Source: Fusicatenibacter saccharivorans (GTDB taxonomy: Bacteria > Bacillota > Clostridia > Lachnospirales > Lachnospiraceae). From it: a stretch of DNA of 64,000 nucleotides. Of this stretch, positions 52,836 through 61,356 are shown in pieces (the first letter of the stretch is position 1; every line of letters begins with the position of its first letter). The stretch spans positions 310,001-374,000 of the forward strand of contig NZ_JAQEGR010000001.1 in the NCBI RefSeq assembly GCF_027667425.1. The letters are read 5' to 3'. Both the position numbers and the translations under genes were made by a program. The notes beneath the pieces were generated by a model. The model worked only from the letters and a program-made list of their open reading frames with translations. It made no database searches and was not told the origin of the DNA.

Positions 52836-53342
52836 ATGAAAACAAAAGTAATACACGCATTCCTATGGATTCTGGTTTGTATGGTGCTTGGTATTACCTG
52901 TTATCAGTGCCGTGATTTAAGGGGTTATGTGATTCTGTCAGGTTCTATGGAACCTGTGATTCCCACAGGATCAGTGGCAGTTGTGGATTCATCGAAGAGG
53001 GATGTACGTCCAGGAAATATTGCTACGTTTGAGAGGCACGGGGATCTGGTGACTCACCGGATTCTGTCAAAAACAGAAGAGGGATACCAGACAAAAGGGG
53101 ATGCAAACACAGATCCGGATTCCGGAACCATTCCGGCAGAAAATATACGTGGAACATACCTGTTCTGCATTCCACATCTTGGATACGGATTTATGTGGGC
53201 GAAAAATCACATGTTTCTTACCGTAGGTTTTCTGGCGCTGTTCATGCTTCTGGTTTTCTGTTTTCCGGAGAAAAGACCTGAACCAAAGGAACGGGAACAG
53301 GTAAAAAAAACAAAAAGAAAAAAAGGAGAATTACGATTATGA
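52836..53342 (+). CDS. sipW: SipW-type (ER/archaeal-type) signal peptidase I
   Basis: This 168-aa membrane peptidase has an N-terminal helix, catalytic Ser37 in LSGSMEPVIPTGS, and His74 in DLVTHRI instead of Lys, which marks the SipW/ER-type class. A second membrane helix is near residues 128-148. In Bacillus SipW processes TasA and TapA, the matrix fibre proteins. Here three genes with matching signal peptides follow. The start at 52836 follows AAAGGAGAGAGAGG; the upstream frame (from 52800) is not supported. It overlaps the next gene by 4 bp. Confidence 0.9.
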   Translation: MKTKVIHAFLWILVCMVLGITCYQCRDLRGYVILSGSMEPVIPTGSVAVVDSSKRDVRPGNIATFERHGDLVTHRILSKTEEGYQTKGDANTDPDSGTIPAENIRGTYLFCIPHLGYGFMWAKNHMFLTVGFLALFMLLVFCFPEKRPEPKEREQVKKTKRKKGELRL

Positions 53343-54139
53343 CAAAGAAAAAAGTAGCAGCATTTTTTACAGCAGCAGCACTATGCGGCGCACTGGCCGT
53401 TGGATCATCCATGGCATATCTGACAGATCATGATTCTGTAACCAACAAATTTTCTGTAGGTAAAGTAGACATCGTTGGCCATGAGCCGAACTACACACCG
53501 GATAATGATGGAAAAACCAACAATATCGTTCCGACCCAGGTGATCAAAAAAGACCCGCAGATCGAAAATGTTGGAAAAAATGATGCTTATGTATATCTGG
53601 ATGTTTCTATCCCGATTGCAAAGGTGATTACTGTTAATGCTGCAGGTAACCGTTTGAATGGAGGCGTTGCAAAAGATACAGAGCTGTTCTCCATGAACAA
53701 TGTTTCTAAGAAATGGACTCTGATGTACAACAAGCGTGTAGGAGATAATATGGTTTACACCTACAGCTATAACGAAATACTTGCACCGGGAAAAACAACA
53801 GATCCGATCTTTACAAGCCTGACAGCTGCCAATATTGTAGAGGGACAGCTGGATGGAAAAGATCTGAATGTGCCGGTACATTACTATGCAATCCAGGAAC
53901 TCAACACCGGAGAAGGAACCACGATTCCACAGAAAGCAGCTTCCGCATGGAAAAAATATGAACTGCAGAACCAGGGCCAGGCAGGACAGATCACGACTCC
54001 GCAGTCTGACGAAAGCGGAAATAATGGGGTTACAACCGTTGATGGAAACGGAAATGCAACATCGGATGAAAACAAAACAAATACCCCAGATGATGTTCAG
54101 GTTGAGCCGGAACAGGATGGAAACAACACTTTATCATAA
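53339..54139 (+). CDS. SipW-dependent TasA/camelysin-like secreted protein
   Basis: The 266-aa protein begins with a SipW-type signal peptide (AAFFTAAALCGALAVGSSMAYLTDHDSVTNKFSVG), the AYLTD-x-x-x-N-x-F pattern being diagnostic. A beta-rich body follows (about 45-205), then a low-complexity, acidic, Asn/Thr/Gly-rich tail without an anchor. It is likely exported and may form fibres like TasA. It is the first of three such proteins in a row, translated right after SipW. Confidence 0.82.
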   Translation: MTKKKVAAFFTAAALCGALAVGSSMAYLTDHDSVTNKFSVGKVDIVGHEPNYTPDNDGKTNNIVPTQVIKKDPQIENVGKNDAYVYLDVSIPIAKVITVNAAGNRLNGGVAKDTELFSMNNVSKKWTLMYNKRVGDNMVYTYSYNEILAPGKTTDPIFTSLTAANIVEGQLDGKDLNVPVHYYAIQELNTGEGTTIPQKAASAWKKYELQNQGQAGQITTPQSDESGNNGVTTVDGNGNATSDENKTNTPDDVQVEPEQDGNNTLS

Positions 54140-54152
54140 GAATACTTTAAAT

Positions 54153-54180
54153 AACAGTCCGGAAAGCCATCCGGACTGTT
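54153..54180 (+). terminator. Intra-operon hairpin
   Basis: AACAGTCCGG pairs exactly with CCGGACTGTT across an 8-nt loop, without a T run. It may reduce read-through or protect the upstream mRNA part, giving more of the first TasA-like protein. Confidence 0.5.
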
Positions 54181-54202
54181 CTGAAAAAGAAGGGAAAACA
54201 GC

Positions 54203-54733
54203 ATGAAAAAAAAGAAAAAACGAATGCTGTCAATTGCCGGAATGTGCTGCTGCGGTTTTCTTGCAGCAGCCACCGCAATATCGGGATCTTCTGCTTACCA
54301 GACGGACCATGATGAAGTAGTAAACATTATCAGGACTGGAAATAACACCATTATTCCGGATGAGGATTTTCCGACACCGACACCGGTTCCATCCAGCGGA
54401 TCAGTAGTAAAAAAAGTCAGGGCAAAAAATACAGGAGATGTACCTTGTTATGTCCGGGCATATATCACATGCAGTGAGCCTGTGAAAGAGTTTACGGGAC
54501 TTGATACCACAAACTGGGCTAAGGGAAATGATGGCTATTATTACTACAAAAAAGCTGTTCCGGTTGGAGGAACAACAACTTATCTGTTTACAGGGGTTAC
54601 TGTTGCAGATGAATATGAGCAGGATAACCTGGAAGTAACAGTCTATGAGGAATCCGTTCAGACAACAGATGGTCAGAAAGAATACACTTCTTATCAGGAA
54701 GCATGGAAACGGTTTGGAGGAGGTGGCCAGTAA
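54203..54733 (+). CDS. SipW-dependent secreted protein
   Basis: This 176-aa protein has a very basic start (KKKKKRM), a hydrophobic stretch and AYQTDHDEVVNIIRTG, again the SipW-type signal layout. The mature part has a short Pro/Thr spacer (TPTPVPSS) and a beta-rich domain with KNTGDVPCYVRAYITCS, containing two cysteines. No anchor is visible. It lies between two related genes of the cluster and its stop overlaps the next start (TAATG). Confidence 0.75.
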   Translation: MKKKKKRMLSIAGMCCCGFLAAATAISGSSAYQTDHDEVVNIIRTGNNTIIPDEDFPTPTPVPSSGSVVKKVRAKNTGDVPCYVRAYITCSEPVKEFTGLDTTNWAKGNDGYYYYKKAVPVGGTTTYLFTGVTVADEYEQDNLEVTVYEESVQTTDGQKEYTSYQEAWKRFGGGGQ

Positions 54734-56142
54734 TGAAAAGGAAAATTGCAATAGCAGCCGGAATTCTGGTCACGGCAGTAAGTACCATCAGTGGATCATA
54801 TGCTTACTATCAGGACAGCGTTACCGTTACAAACCACATCAGCACCGGTGATGTAAACATTGGAATCCAGGAATACGAAAAAGATGGTGATACGGAAAAA
54901 GTTTACGAAGGACCTGCAGATGGAATTGTGCTTCCATCCCAGAGCATTTCAAAGATTCCTCGTATCACGAATTATGCGGAAACCTGCTACATCCGGGTGA
55001 AAACCACTTATTCCGGAGAGGCATCGGATTCCGTGTCAAACGTTGACACGGAAAAGCCAGAGGAAGATTCCAAAACGGATGCAGACCCGAATGAAACGCC
55101 GGAAGCAACAGAAGAGACAGCACAGGAAACGACAGAAAATGCCGAAACGGAAGTAACACCAGCACCGGAAGAGCCAGAAAAACCGGAAATAACGCCTGAA
55201 CCTACAGAAACACCTTCGGTGGATCAGGATAAGGAAACGCCTGCGGAGTATGTTCTGAGTGATGAAGAACTGGATGGAATTTCCGATGAATGGGTAAAAC
55301 AGGGTGAGTATTATTACTATACGCAGCCGTTGAAAAACGGAGAATCCGCAGACTTTTTCCAGAACGTAACGATTCCTGCAGCGTGGACATCAAAAGCACA
55401 GGACAGGGTTCTTGGACTTACTGTGACCGCAGAAGCGGTGCAGGCAGCAAACTTTACACCGGATTTTAATTCGGAATCCCCATGGGGCGATACGGAAATT
55501 GAACAGTGCGTACATGAGACGGATAACAGCATCACAGAAGTGACAAAACAGTATACCGCTATGTCCGTCACTTATGAAGGGGCTGCCAGAAAGCTGGTGG
55601 CTGCGCCGGAAGATTTCTTTAGAAATTTACAGACGGCAATGCCTGGCGATACGATCAGTGATAGTTTTCAGCTTTCCAATACGACAGCAACCAGTGCCGA
55701 ATTTTTCTTCCATACGGAAACGCCTGGAAATTTAACGGATGAAGAACTTGACCTTTTAAAACAGTTTAAATTGACGATCACGCAAAACGGAAAAACCCTG
55801 TATAACGGTGATTTGCAGGCTGCATCCCTGAATCAGGAAATCAGTCTTGGAACACTGGAAACAGGGAAAAATTCGCGGGTACAGTTTACGCTGCAGTTAC
55901 CGGCAGAACTGAAAAATGCATATGCAAAACGGGAAAGCATGGTAAACTGGATTTTCCGTGTACAGGGTGCTGAAGAACCGGGCAAAAACGAACCGTCCCC
56001 TGCCATTTCGCAGACTACGGCACCAAAAACCGGTATTGCAGATCCATACGTTTTTGTTCCTCTTGGAATTGCGGCGGTAACGGCTCTTGGAACCGTGAAA
56101 CTGTCCCGTAAAGAGAAGAAAGAGAGGAGGAAAAAACTGTGA
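54733..56142 (+). CDS. SipW-dependent fibre-like protein with C-terminal PKTG sorting signal
   Basis: This 469-aa protein has a SipW-type signal (GSYAYYQDSVTVTNHISTGDVNIG), a beta-rich part, and an acidic Glu/Thr/Pro linker (about 95-165) that includes a VSNVDT palindrome copy. A second globular region follows. The end is APKTG, a hydrophobic helix (VFVPLGIAAVTALGTV) and a basic tail (KLSRKEKKERRKK), which is a sortase-type wall-anchor signal. A TasA-like protein with an anchor could tie fibres to the wall. The start at 54733 is set by the TAATG junction. Confidence 0.8.
   Translation: MKRKIAIAAGILVTAVSTISGSYAYYQDSVTVTNHISTGDVNIGIQEYEKDGDTEKVYEGPADGIVLPSQSISKIPRITNYAETCYIRVKTTYSGEASDSVSNVDTEKPEEDSKTDADPNETPEATEETAQETTENAETEVTPAPEEPEKPEITPEPTETPSVDQDKETPAEYVLSDEELDGISDEWVKQGEYYYYTQPLKNGESADFFQNVTIPAAWTSKAQDRVLGLTVTAEAVQAANFTPDFNSESPWGDTEIEQCVHETDNSITEVTKQYTAMSVTYEGAARKLVAAPEDFFRNLQTAMPGDTISDSFQLSNTTATSAEFFFHTETPGNLTDEELDLLKQFKLTITQNGKTLYNGDLQAASLNQEISLGTLETGKNSRVQFTLQLPAELKNAYAKRESMVNWIFRVQGAEEPGKNEPSPAISQTTAPKTGIADPYVFVPLGIAAVTALGTVKLSRKEKKERRKKL
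55033..55049 (+). repeat. Palindrome copy 4: GTGTCAAACGTTGACAC
   Basis: Inside the PKTG protein gene, read as VSNVDT. Flanks extend the stem to 11 bp (TTCCGTGTCAA/TTGACACGGAA). Confidence 0.9.
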
Positions 56143-58805
56143 AACGATGGAAAAAGGCACTGTCAGGGCTGCTTATGGCAGCCTTGATGGTAACTGGAAT
56201 TTCTTTCCCGGAAAATGTTTTTGCTGTCAGCGCAGGCATGGATGGGTTACCATCTGTGGTTGATTCTGGCATTGGAAAAAAGGTAGATACAAACAGCACG
56301 ATTGACGGAACCTACAATTTTACGCCAGTCATTGGAGCAAACACAAAGGTTTCATTCGGTAGTACAGATGGTACGAAATGGGATAATCAGTTTTGCGTTA
56401 ATGGTGAAAAATATGCACAGGTGTGTTCGAAATGGTGGCCATTATCAGATATAGGTGATAATGGAAATACCCGTTCTTTTATTCCGTATGAAAGATTAAA
56501 AGGAAAGATGTATGCAGAGTATACCAATGTAGGCAATGCTAATGGTTTACCTGTTACCATGCGGATCTGGTTTTTGGACTGGCAGAATACTAATATCAGC
56601 GGGTATCCGGGATATGAAGATGTAGACAATGTTGTTGTTTCTGTAGACAATACAAAAGGCGGTGCAACTCCTGTCATTGATATTAAAGGCTTGAAATGGA
56701 TTAAGGTAAGATTTTCATATTACGATGAAAATGGAAATCCACTTAAGGTTAAGGGACATTTCACTTTATCTGATCTGGACTATTCCCAGGGATTTTATAT
56801 TGATGGAAAAGTCGATGGCATTTATGTCACGAAGGAAGCTGATGATCGTCTAATCTATGATGCAAGAACGGATGCAATCTGGTCAGCAAAAAAGGGTTCA
56901 AATGCAGATGATGGTACTTCACCGGATAACCCGGAAGGATGGGTTACTTACACATATGAAGGCGATTCTCAGACTATGGTCTTTTATAATGGAGGAACCA
57001 TACAAAATGTGGACGGTCCAGGTAAGGGACTTACCACAGTGCAATCATATCCAAAAGACTTTACATTTACTGGTAAGGATGCCATATTTAATGGATGGAA
57101 AGGATCAAGCCGGACCGAGGCAACAGATTGGCACGTATGGAATACTTCTGAGTTTGGTTATACATCAGAAATGGTTATGGGACAGACTAGAAATGTAGAT
57201 CTTGTTATCAAAAAGAAAGATGAAACAACAGGAGAAGCTTTGAAAGGTGCAGAGTTCACTGTTTATAAGATGCAAGGTGGCCAATGGGTTACATATACAA
57301 AGGCAACATGGAACGATCAGTATAAAGAATATATGGCACTGAATCTTAAAGAAACGGATACAGAGAATCGTAGTTTCAAAGTAGTGGAAACAAAAAATCC
57401 TGCAGGATATACCGGAACTTGGGAACATGAGTTTACAGCAGAAAAAGAAGGTGTTGTTACTTTAACACTGGATGCGACAAATGCCAGAAAAACCGGTCAG
57501 ATCACAATCACAAAAACCGGTGAGAATAATAAAAAACTTTCCGGTGCGGTATTTGAAATCAAAGCTGCAAAGGATATTAAGACAGCCGGAGGTACAACCC
57601 TGGTTGCTGCTGATACAGTAGTTGATACCGTAACTACAGATGGCAATGGATCAGCAGCCAGCAAACAGCTGGAACTTGGTCAGTACATTGTCAAAGAAAT
57701 AACAGCCCCGGATGGATACGTCCTGGATACTACAGAACATGCGGTTACACTGGATGATAGTCATACCAGCGTCAATGTGGCCGTACAGAACCAGAAAAAT
57801 GCGATTGTACTGCAGAAAGTAAGCAAAAACGATGGTACAGTCATGGAAGGCGTTACGTTCCATATCTGGAATGATGACAAGAGCTATGATAAAACGCAGA
57901 AAACAGATAACAATGGACGGATCACGATTGATGGTGTGAAGGATGGAACCTGGCATTACCAGGAAACTGCAACCAAAGATGGATACGTACTGGATAATGC
58001 GGTGAAAGATTTCACAGTATCCAGCGGAAAAGTCAATGGACAGTCAAACCTGACAATCACAGTAGAAAATGATTATACAAAACTGGATCTTGCAAAAGTA
58101 GATTCCGGTACCGGAGAAAATATTTCCGGAGCGAAACTTTCTCTTCTGGATAGCAATGGCCGTCTGGTAGAAAGCTGGACATCCGGAAGCACACCGCACC
58201 GAATCGAAAAACTGAAACCGGGCCAGTATACTTTACGTGAGGATCAGGCCCCGGATCATTATAAACTTGCTGATCCAATTACCTTTACGCTGGAAAGCAA
58301 AGCAGATACGCAGACCATCACCATGAAGGATATGCGCTATGCAGACCTTACCATAGTAAAGAAAATTAAAGCAAGCGATATTACCTGGGCGCATGGAAAC
58401 CCAACCTTTATCTTCACCGTAAAAGGAAAAGATATTAATGGAAAAGACCGTACCTTCCAGAATTATGTAGAGTTCACGGAAAATTACGTAAATTCACATA
58501 CCGATGGACAGGGATATGTAGAACTTTCTGTCACCTGGAACAAAATCCCGGTAGGAGAGGACTACACAGTAACAGAACAGGATGTGCTGCGGTATCATCT
58601 GGTGAACGTTACCGGAACAGAGAATGTAACGATTTCAAAATTACAGGAACCGACGAAGGGCGTTGCTCCGGATAAAATTTTCTCCGTACATGCAAACTTA
58701 AAGGCAAAACCAACCGGTACATCCATCACATTTGAAAACCAGAAAGATGACTGGGGAACTACAACGCATGATACTTCTGTTAAGAATATCATTCCGTTAA
58801 AGTAG
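56139..58805 (+). CDS. Cna-B/SpaA-type adhesin or pilin-like surface protein
   Basis: This 888-aa secreted protein has a signal peptide (about 1-32), an N-terminal adhesin-like domain (about 35-350), and a series of Cna-B/SpaA-type domains. Their starts are recognisable as VDLVIKKKDETTGEALKGAEF, ITITKTGENNKKLSGAVFEI, IVLQKVSKNDGTVMEGVTF and LDLAKVDSGTGENISGAKL, with matching E-containing strands (KEITAPDGYVLD, REDQAPDHYKLA) suited to isopeptide bonds. A fifth, different domain ends the chain. There is no LPxTG-like motif or hydrophobic anchor at the end. The GTG start overlaps the upstream stop (GTGA). Confidence 0.85.
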   Translation: MKRWKKALSGLLMAALMVTGISFPENVFAVSAGMDGLPSVVDSGIGKKVDTNSTIDGTYNFTPVIGANTKVSFGSTDGTKWDNQFCVNGEKYAQVCSKWWPLSDIGDNGNTRSFIPYERLKGKMYAEYTNVGNANGLPVTMRIWFLDWQNTNISGYPGYEDVDNVVVSVDNTKGGATPVIDIKGLKWIKVRFSYYDENGNPLKVKGHFTLSDLDYSQGFYIDGKVDGIYVTKEADDRLIYDARTDAIWSAKKGSNADDGTSPDNPEGWVTYTYEGDSQTMVFYNGGTIQNVDGPGKGLTTVQSYPKDFTFTGKDAIFNGWKGSSRTEATDWHVWNTSEFGYTSEMVMGQTRNVDLVIKKKDETTGEALKGAEFTVYKMQGGQWVTYTKATWNDQYKEYMALNLKETDTENRSFKVVETKNPAGYTGTWEHEFTAEKEGVVTLTLDATNARKTGQITITKTGENNKKLSGAVFEIKAAKDIKTAGGTTLVAADTVVDTVTTDGNGSAASKQLELGQYIVKEITAPDGYVLDTTEHAVTLDDSHTSVNVAVQNQKNAIVLQKVSKNDGTVMEGVTFHIWNDDKSYDKTQKTDNNGRITIDGVKDGTWHYQETATKDGYVLDNAVKDFTVSSGKVNGQSNLTITVENDYTKLDLAKVDSGTGENISGAKLSLLDSNGRLVESWTSGSTPHRIEKLKPGQYTLREDQAPDHYKLADPITFTLESKADTQTITMKDMRYADLTIVKKIKASDITWAHGNPTFIFTVKGKDINGKDRTFQNYVEFTENYVNSHTDGQGYVELSVTWNKIPVGEDYTVTEQDVLRYHLVNVTGTENVTISKLQEPTKGVAPDKIFSVHANLKAKPTGTSITFENQKDDWGTTTHDTSVKNIIPLK

Positions 58806-58828
58806 CCAGCAAAACCGGATTTATACCC

Positions 58829-58845
58829 GTGTCAATGTTTGACAC
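58829..58845 (-). repeat. Palindrome copy 5 inside a 13-bp-stem hairpin
   Basis: GTGTCAATGTTTGACAC lies between the adhesin and sortase genes. Its flanks (ATACCC/GGGTAT) extend it to a perfect 13-bp stem, followed by TTTC. Confidence 0.9.
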
Positions 58846-58878
58846 GGGTATTTCATTAAAGAACAGGGAGGCGTGAAA

Positions 58879-59676
58879 ATGCGAAAAGCTGCTGGGTGTG
58901 TCCTGCTGGCAATTTTATGTCTGCTGGGTGCGTCTTATCTTCCACGGATTTTGCAGGAAGCACAAACCGACCGGGAACAGCAGAACCTTATCAGTGGCTA
59001 TATCCAAAACCCGGATACAACAGATGAAGAAAACACAGAATCAACTACAGATGAACCGGAAGAGGAAACAGATCCGAATATGGAAAGAATAGTTGATTTT
59101 CAGAATTTACAGCAGATCAATCCTGAGATTTTGGCATGGATCACAGTTCCCGGAACACCCATTGATTATCCGGTTGCTTTAGGAGAGGACAACAGTTATT
59201 ACCTGAACCATACCGTAACAGGAGAAAGCAATATTCTTGGTTCCATTTTTGCAACTGCCGGAACAGATTTCGAAGAAAGCCACATTATTTTATATGGGCA
59301 TAACATGGCATCCGGGAAAATGTTTGGAAGCCTGAAAAAGTACCATGATAAGGACTTCCGGAACACTTATCCTTATGTATATGTTTATACACCGGAAACT
59401 ACTTATACCTGTGCGATATACAGCGTATACAGCACCCGGTATGACAGTGATGTTTTTACACTGGGATATAAAGGTGACAGCGAGGAATGGAAACAATGGA
59501 TTGCAGAAACCGTACAGAATGCGGAATATGACTGTAATATTGCCCCGACCGGAAAGGAGAAAGTTTTTACTTTATCCACCTGCGTAGGTGATGGCTCCAG
59601 TCCTTACAGATTGGTTATACACGCCGTTACGGTTGCCCAGAAAGAGGTCGCGAATGCGGAAAAGGAAGCGTCTTAA
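58879..59676 (+). CDS. srtB: Class B sortase
   Basis: This 265-aa membrane-bound cysteine transpeptidase has an N-terminal helix (about 4-22), an acidic linker rich in Glu/Thr, and a sortase B domain starting VDFQNLQQINPEILAWITVPGTPIDYPV. The catalytic residues are His141 in LYGHNM, Cys235 in TLSTC and Arg244 in SPYRL. Class B enzymes attach proteins to peptidoglycan or build pili; the adjacent adhesin and the PKTG protein are candidate substrates. ATG 58879 lies seven bases after GGGAGG. It overlaps the next gene. Confidence 0.92.
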   Translation: MRKAAGCVLLAILCLLGASYLPRILQEAQTDREQQNLISGYIQNPDTTDEENTESTTDEPEEETDPNMERIVDFQNLQQINPEILAWITVPGTPIDYPVALGEDNSYYLNHTVTGESNILGSIFATAGTDFEESHIILYGHNMASGKMFGSLKKYHDKDFRNTYPYVYVYTPETTYTCAIYSVYSTRYDSDVFTLGYKGDSEEWKQWIAETVQNAEYDCNIAPTGKEKVFTLSTCVGDGSSPYRLVIHAVTVAQKEVANAEKEAS

Positions 59677-60217
59677 AGCAAAAGTAAGAGCCAGAATTTG
59701 TATGATTTTGGCTTGCCTGCTGCTCTGCGGAACCGGAGTTTCCTTATGGAATGGAAAACGGGCTGAAAAATCCGTGTCAAACATTGACACGGGACAGAAA
59801 AGCAGCAAAACGGTGTCAAACATTGACACGGGTACGGAAAACCACCAGGCGGTGTCAAACGTTGACACGGATACGGAAAATCCCAAAGCGGTGTCAAACG
59901 TTGACACGAGTACGGAAAAGCCACAAGCGGTGTCAAACGTTGACACGAGTACGGAAAAGCCACAAGCGGTGTCAAACGTTGACACCGATATGGAAACCAC
60001 AAAACAGGTGTCAAACATTGACACAGATACAGAAGGTATGATTTTAAAGGCTGATCCGGTGGATACGGCAGATAGGAATCATATCTGTTTTTTTGCCGTT
60101 TTTTTTATCGGCAGTTGGAGTGTATTGATGTTTCTTACTGCAATACGAAAAAAGAGTAAGAAAGATATTGGGCTAAGCGCCCGAAGAAAGGATACGTCAT
60201 GGATGAAAATACATTAA
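59654..60217 (+). CDS. Two-helix membrane protein carrying seven 13-residue VSN(I/V)DT repeats
   Basis: This 187-aa protein starts with a very basic tail (MRKRKRLKAKVRARI), a first hydrophobic helix (CMILACLLLCGTGVSLW), and a repeat region of seven 13-residue units (about residues 41-125). A second helix (CFFAVFFIGSWSVLMFLTAI) and a basic tail follow. Each repeat starts VSN(I/V)DT, encoded by the 17-bp palindrome; the other residues vary (GQKSSKT, GTENHQA, STEKPQA). The start at 59654 overlaps the sortase end by 23 bp. The protein resembles none I know. The palindrome may be the reason the repeat exists. Confidence 0.7.
   Translation: MRKRKRLKAKVRARICMILACLLLCGTGVSLWNGKRAEKSVSNIDTGQKSSKTVSNIDTGTENHQAVSNVDTDTENPKAVSNVDTSTEKPQAVSNVDTSTEKPQAVSNVDTDMETTKQVSNIDTDTEGMILKADPVDTADRNHICFFAVFFIGSWSVLMFLTAIRKKSKKDIGLSARRKDTSWMKIH
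59774..60024 (+). repeat. Array of seven palindromes at exact 39-bp spacing
   Basis: GTGTCAA-N3-TTGACAC starts at 59774, 59813, 59852, 59891, 59930, 59969 and 60008, exactly 39 bp apart. The spacer is ACA, ACA, ACG, ACG, ACG, ACG, ACA. The arms are identical in all seven, while the 22 bp between copies vary. Units 4 and 5 are nearly identical, suggesting recent duplication. Confidence 0.95.
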
Positions 60218-61344
60218 GTATGGCCCAAAAAATGAATCAGCTGTATCAGGAACGAGAAGAGCAATATAAAAAACGTGAAAAGCTGTTCGATGACCGTTCC
60301 AAGCAGCTGCAGTCTCTTGCAAATGCATTGGAAAAGCAGAAAAATAGCCAGGAACAGAAAGCAACAGATCTGGATAACCGGGAAAAAGAACTGGACCAGA
60401 TCCAGGATGCTCTTGCAGCTAAAGTAGAGGACATGGAAAAACAGGAAACTGCTTTAAAAACCTGGGAACAGGAAACAAAAGAATCCCTGGCGAAAGCAAA
60501 GCAGGAACAGGAAAATGAGCTGCTTAAGAAACAGCAGGAACTGCAAATGGAAAAGCTGCAGGCACAGAACTTAAGTATTGAGCTGCAGGCAGAGAGGGAT
60601 AACCTCAAGATGATGCAGGAAAATTTAAAACTGTATCCGGATATGTCACTTCCAACGGATAAGGAAACAGAACTGCAGGCGAAAATTGAAACATTGCAGA
60701 GCCGTCTTTCCATGGCAGAGAAAGAACGTGATTCCAAAACGGAACAGATGGAAAAATTACAGAAAGATTTTGATGCAAAGGAAGCTGAACTTGCGAACCT
60801 GCAGTTAAAAGCAGAGGATAGCAGCACTGATCCGGAAGTAGAAGAAAAGTTGCGAAAACGGAATGGAGAACTCCAAGGAAAAGTCATTGAACTAAATAAG
60901 CAGGTAAAATCTTTGCAGAGAGATCTGGATGATCAGGCAAAAGACAAGGAAGAATTACAGAGACAGCTGGAAGAAAACAGTAATCAGCCGGAAAGCCACG
61001 ATTTAAGTGCAGAAGAACTGCAGAATTACTTGCTGACACTGCCAGAGTTCGAAAATGTGACAACCCGCCATAATACGGATGGAATTATTGTAGATGCGGT
61101 ATGTGGCGAAAAGAATTATCATTTCCGCTTTGATTCCCTTCCATGCTATGAAATCAGTGTTCCACGCCGCGAAACCAAGAACTTAAAAGAAGTCATCTAC
61201 CAGATGAACGCAGAAATGCCGGAATATAAGGCATCTTATGATGAATACGAAAAAGCGGCAGTTCTGACCGGATGGTATGACAGAAGAATTTCGGCAGAGG
61301 AGCTGGTAGAACTTACGGTAGATGCATCACGGAATTTCAAGTAA
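60199..61344 (+). CDS. Long coiled-coil protein of unknown function
   Basis: About 260 residues of Glu/Lys/Gln-rich coiled coil (from MAQKMNQLYQEREEQYKKREKLF to LQRQLEEN) are followed by a globular C-terminal domain of about 110 residues (LQNYLLTLPEFENVTTRHNTDGIIVDAVCGEKNYHF onwards). No signal peptide or membrane helix. It overlaps the VSN(I/V)DT protein gene by 19 bp and belongs to the same operon. A scaffold or mobilisation-related role is possible, but nothing in the sequence proves it. Confidence 0.65.
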   Translation: MDENTLSMAQKMNQLYQEREEQYKKREKLFDDRSKQLQSLANALEKQKNSQEQKATDLDNREKELDQIQDALAAKVEDMEKQETALKTWEQETKESLAKAKQEQENELLKKQQELQMEKLQAQNLSIELQAERDNLKMMQENLKLYPDMSLPTDKETELQAKIETLQSRLSMAEKERDSKTEQMEKLQKDFDAKEAELANLQLKAEDSSTDPEVEEKLRKRNGELQGKVIELNKQVKSLQRDLDDQAKDKEELQRQLEENSNQPESHDLSAEELQNYLLTLPEFENVTTRHNTDGIIVDAVCGEKNYHFRFDSLPCYEISVPRRETKNLKEVIYQMNAEMPEYKASYDEYEKAAVLTGWYDRRISAEELVELTVDASRNFK

Positions 61345-61356
61345 AGGAGATCGGCC

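Noticed and set aside
59774..60024. CRISPR array (seven repeats with constant spacing)
   Set aside because: The repeat is only 17 bp, the spacers are related to each other and in frame, the array lies inside an open gene with membrane helices, and the same palindrome occurs singly elsewhere. No cas genes are seen.
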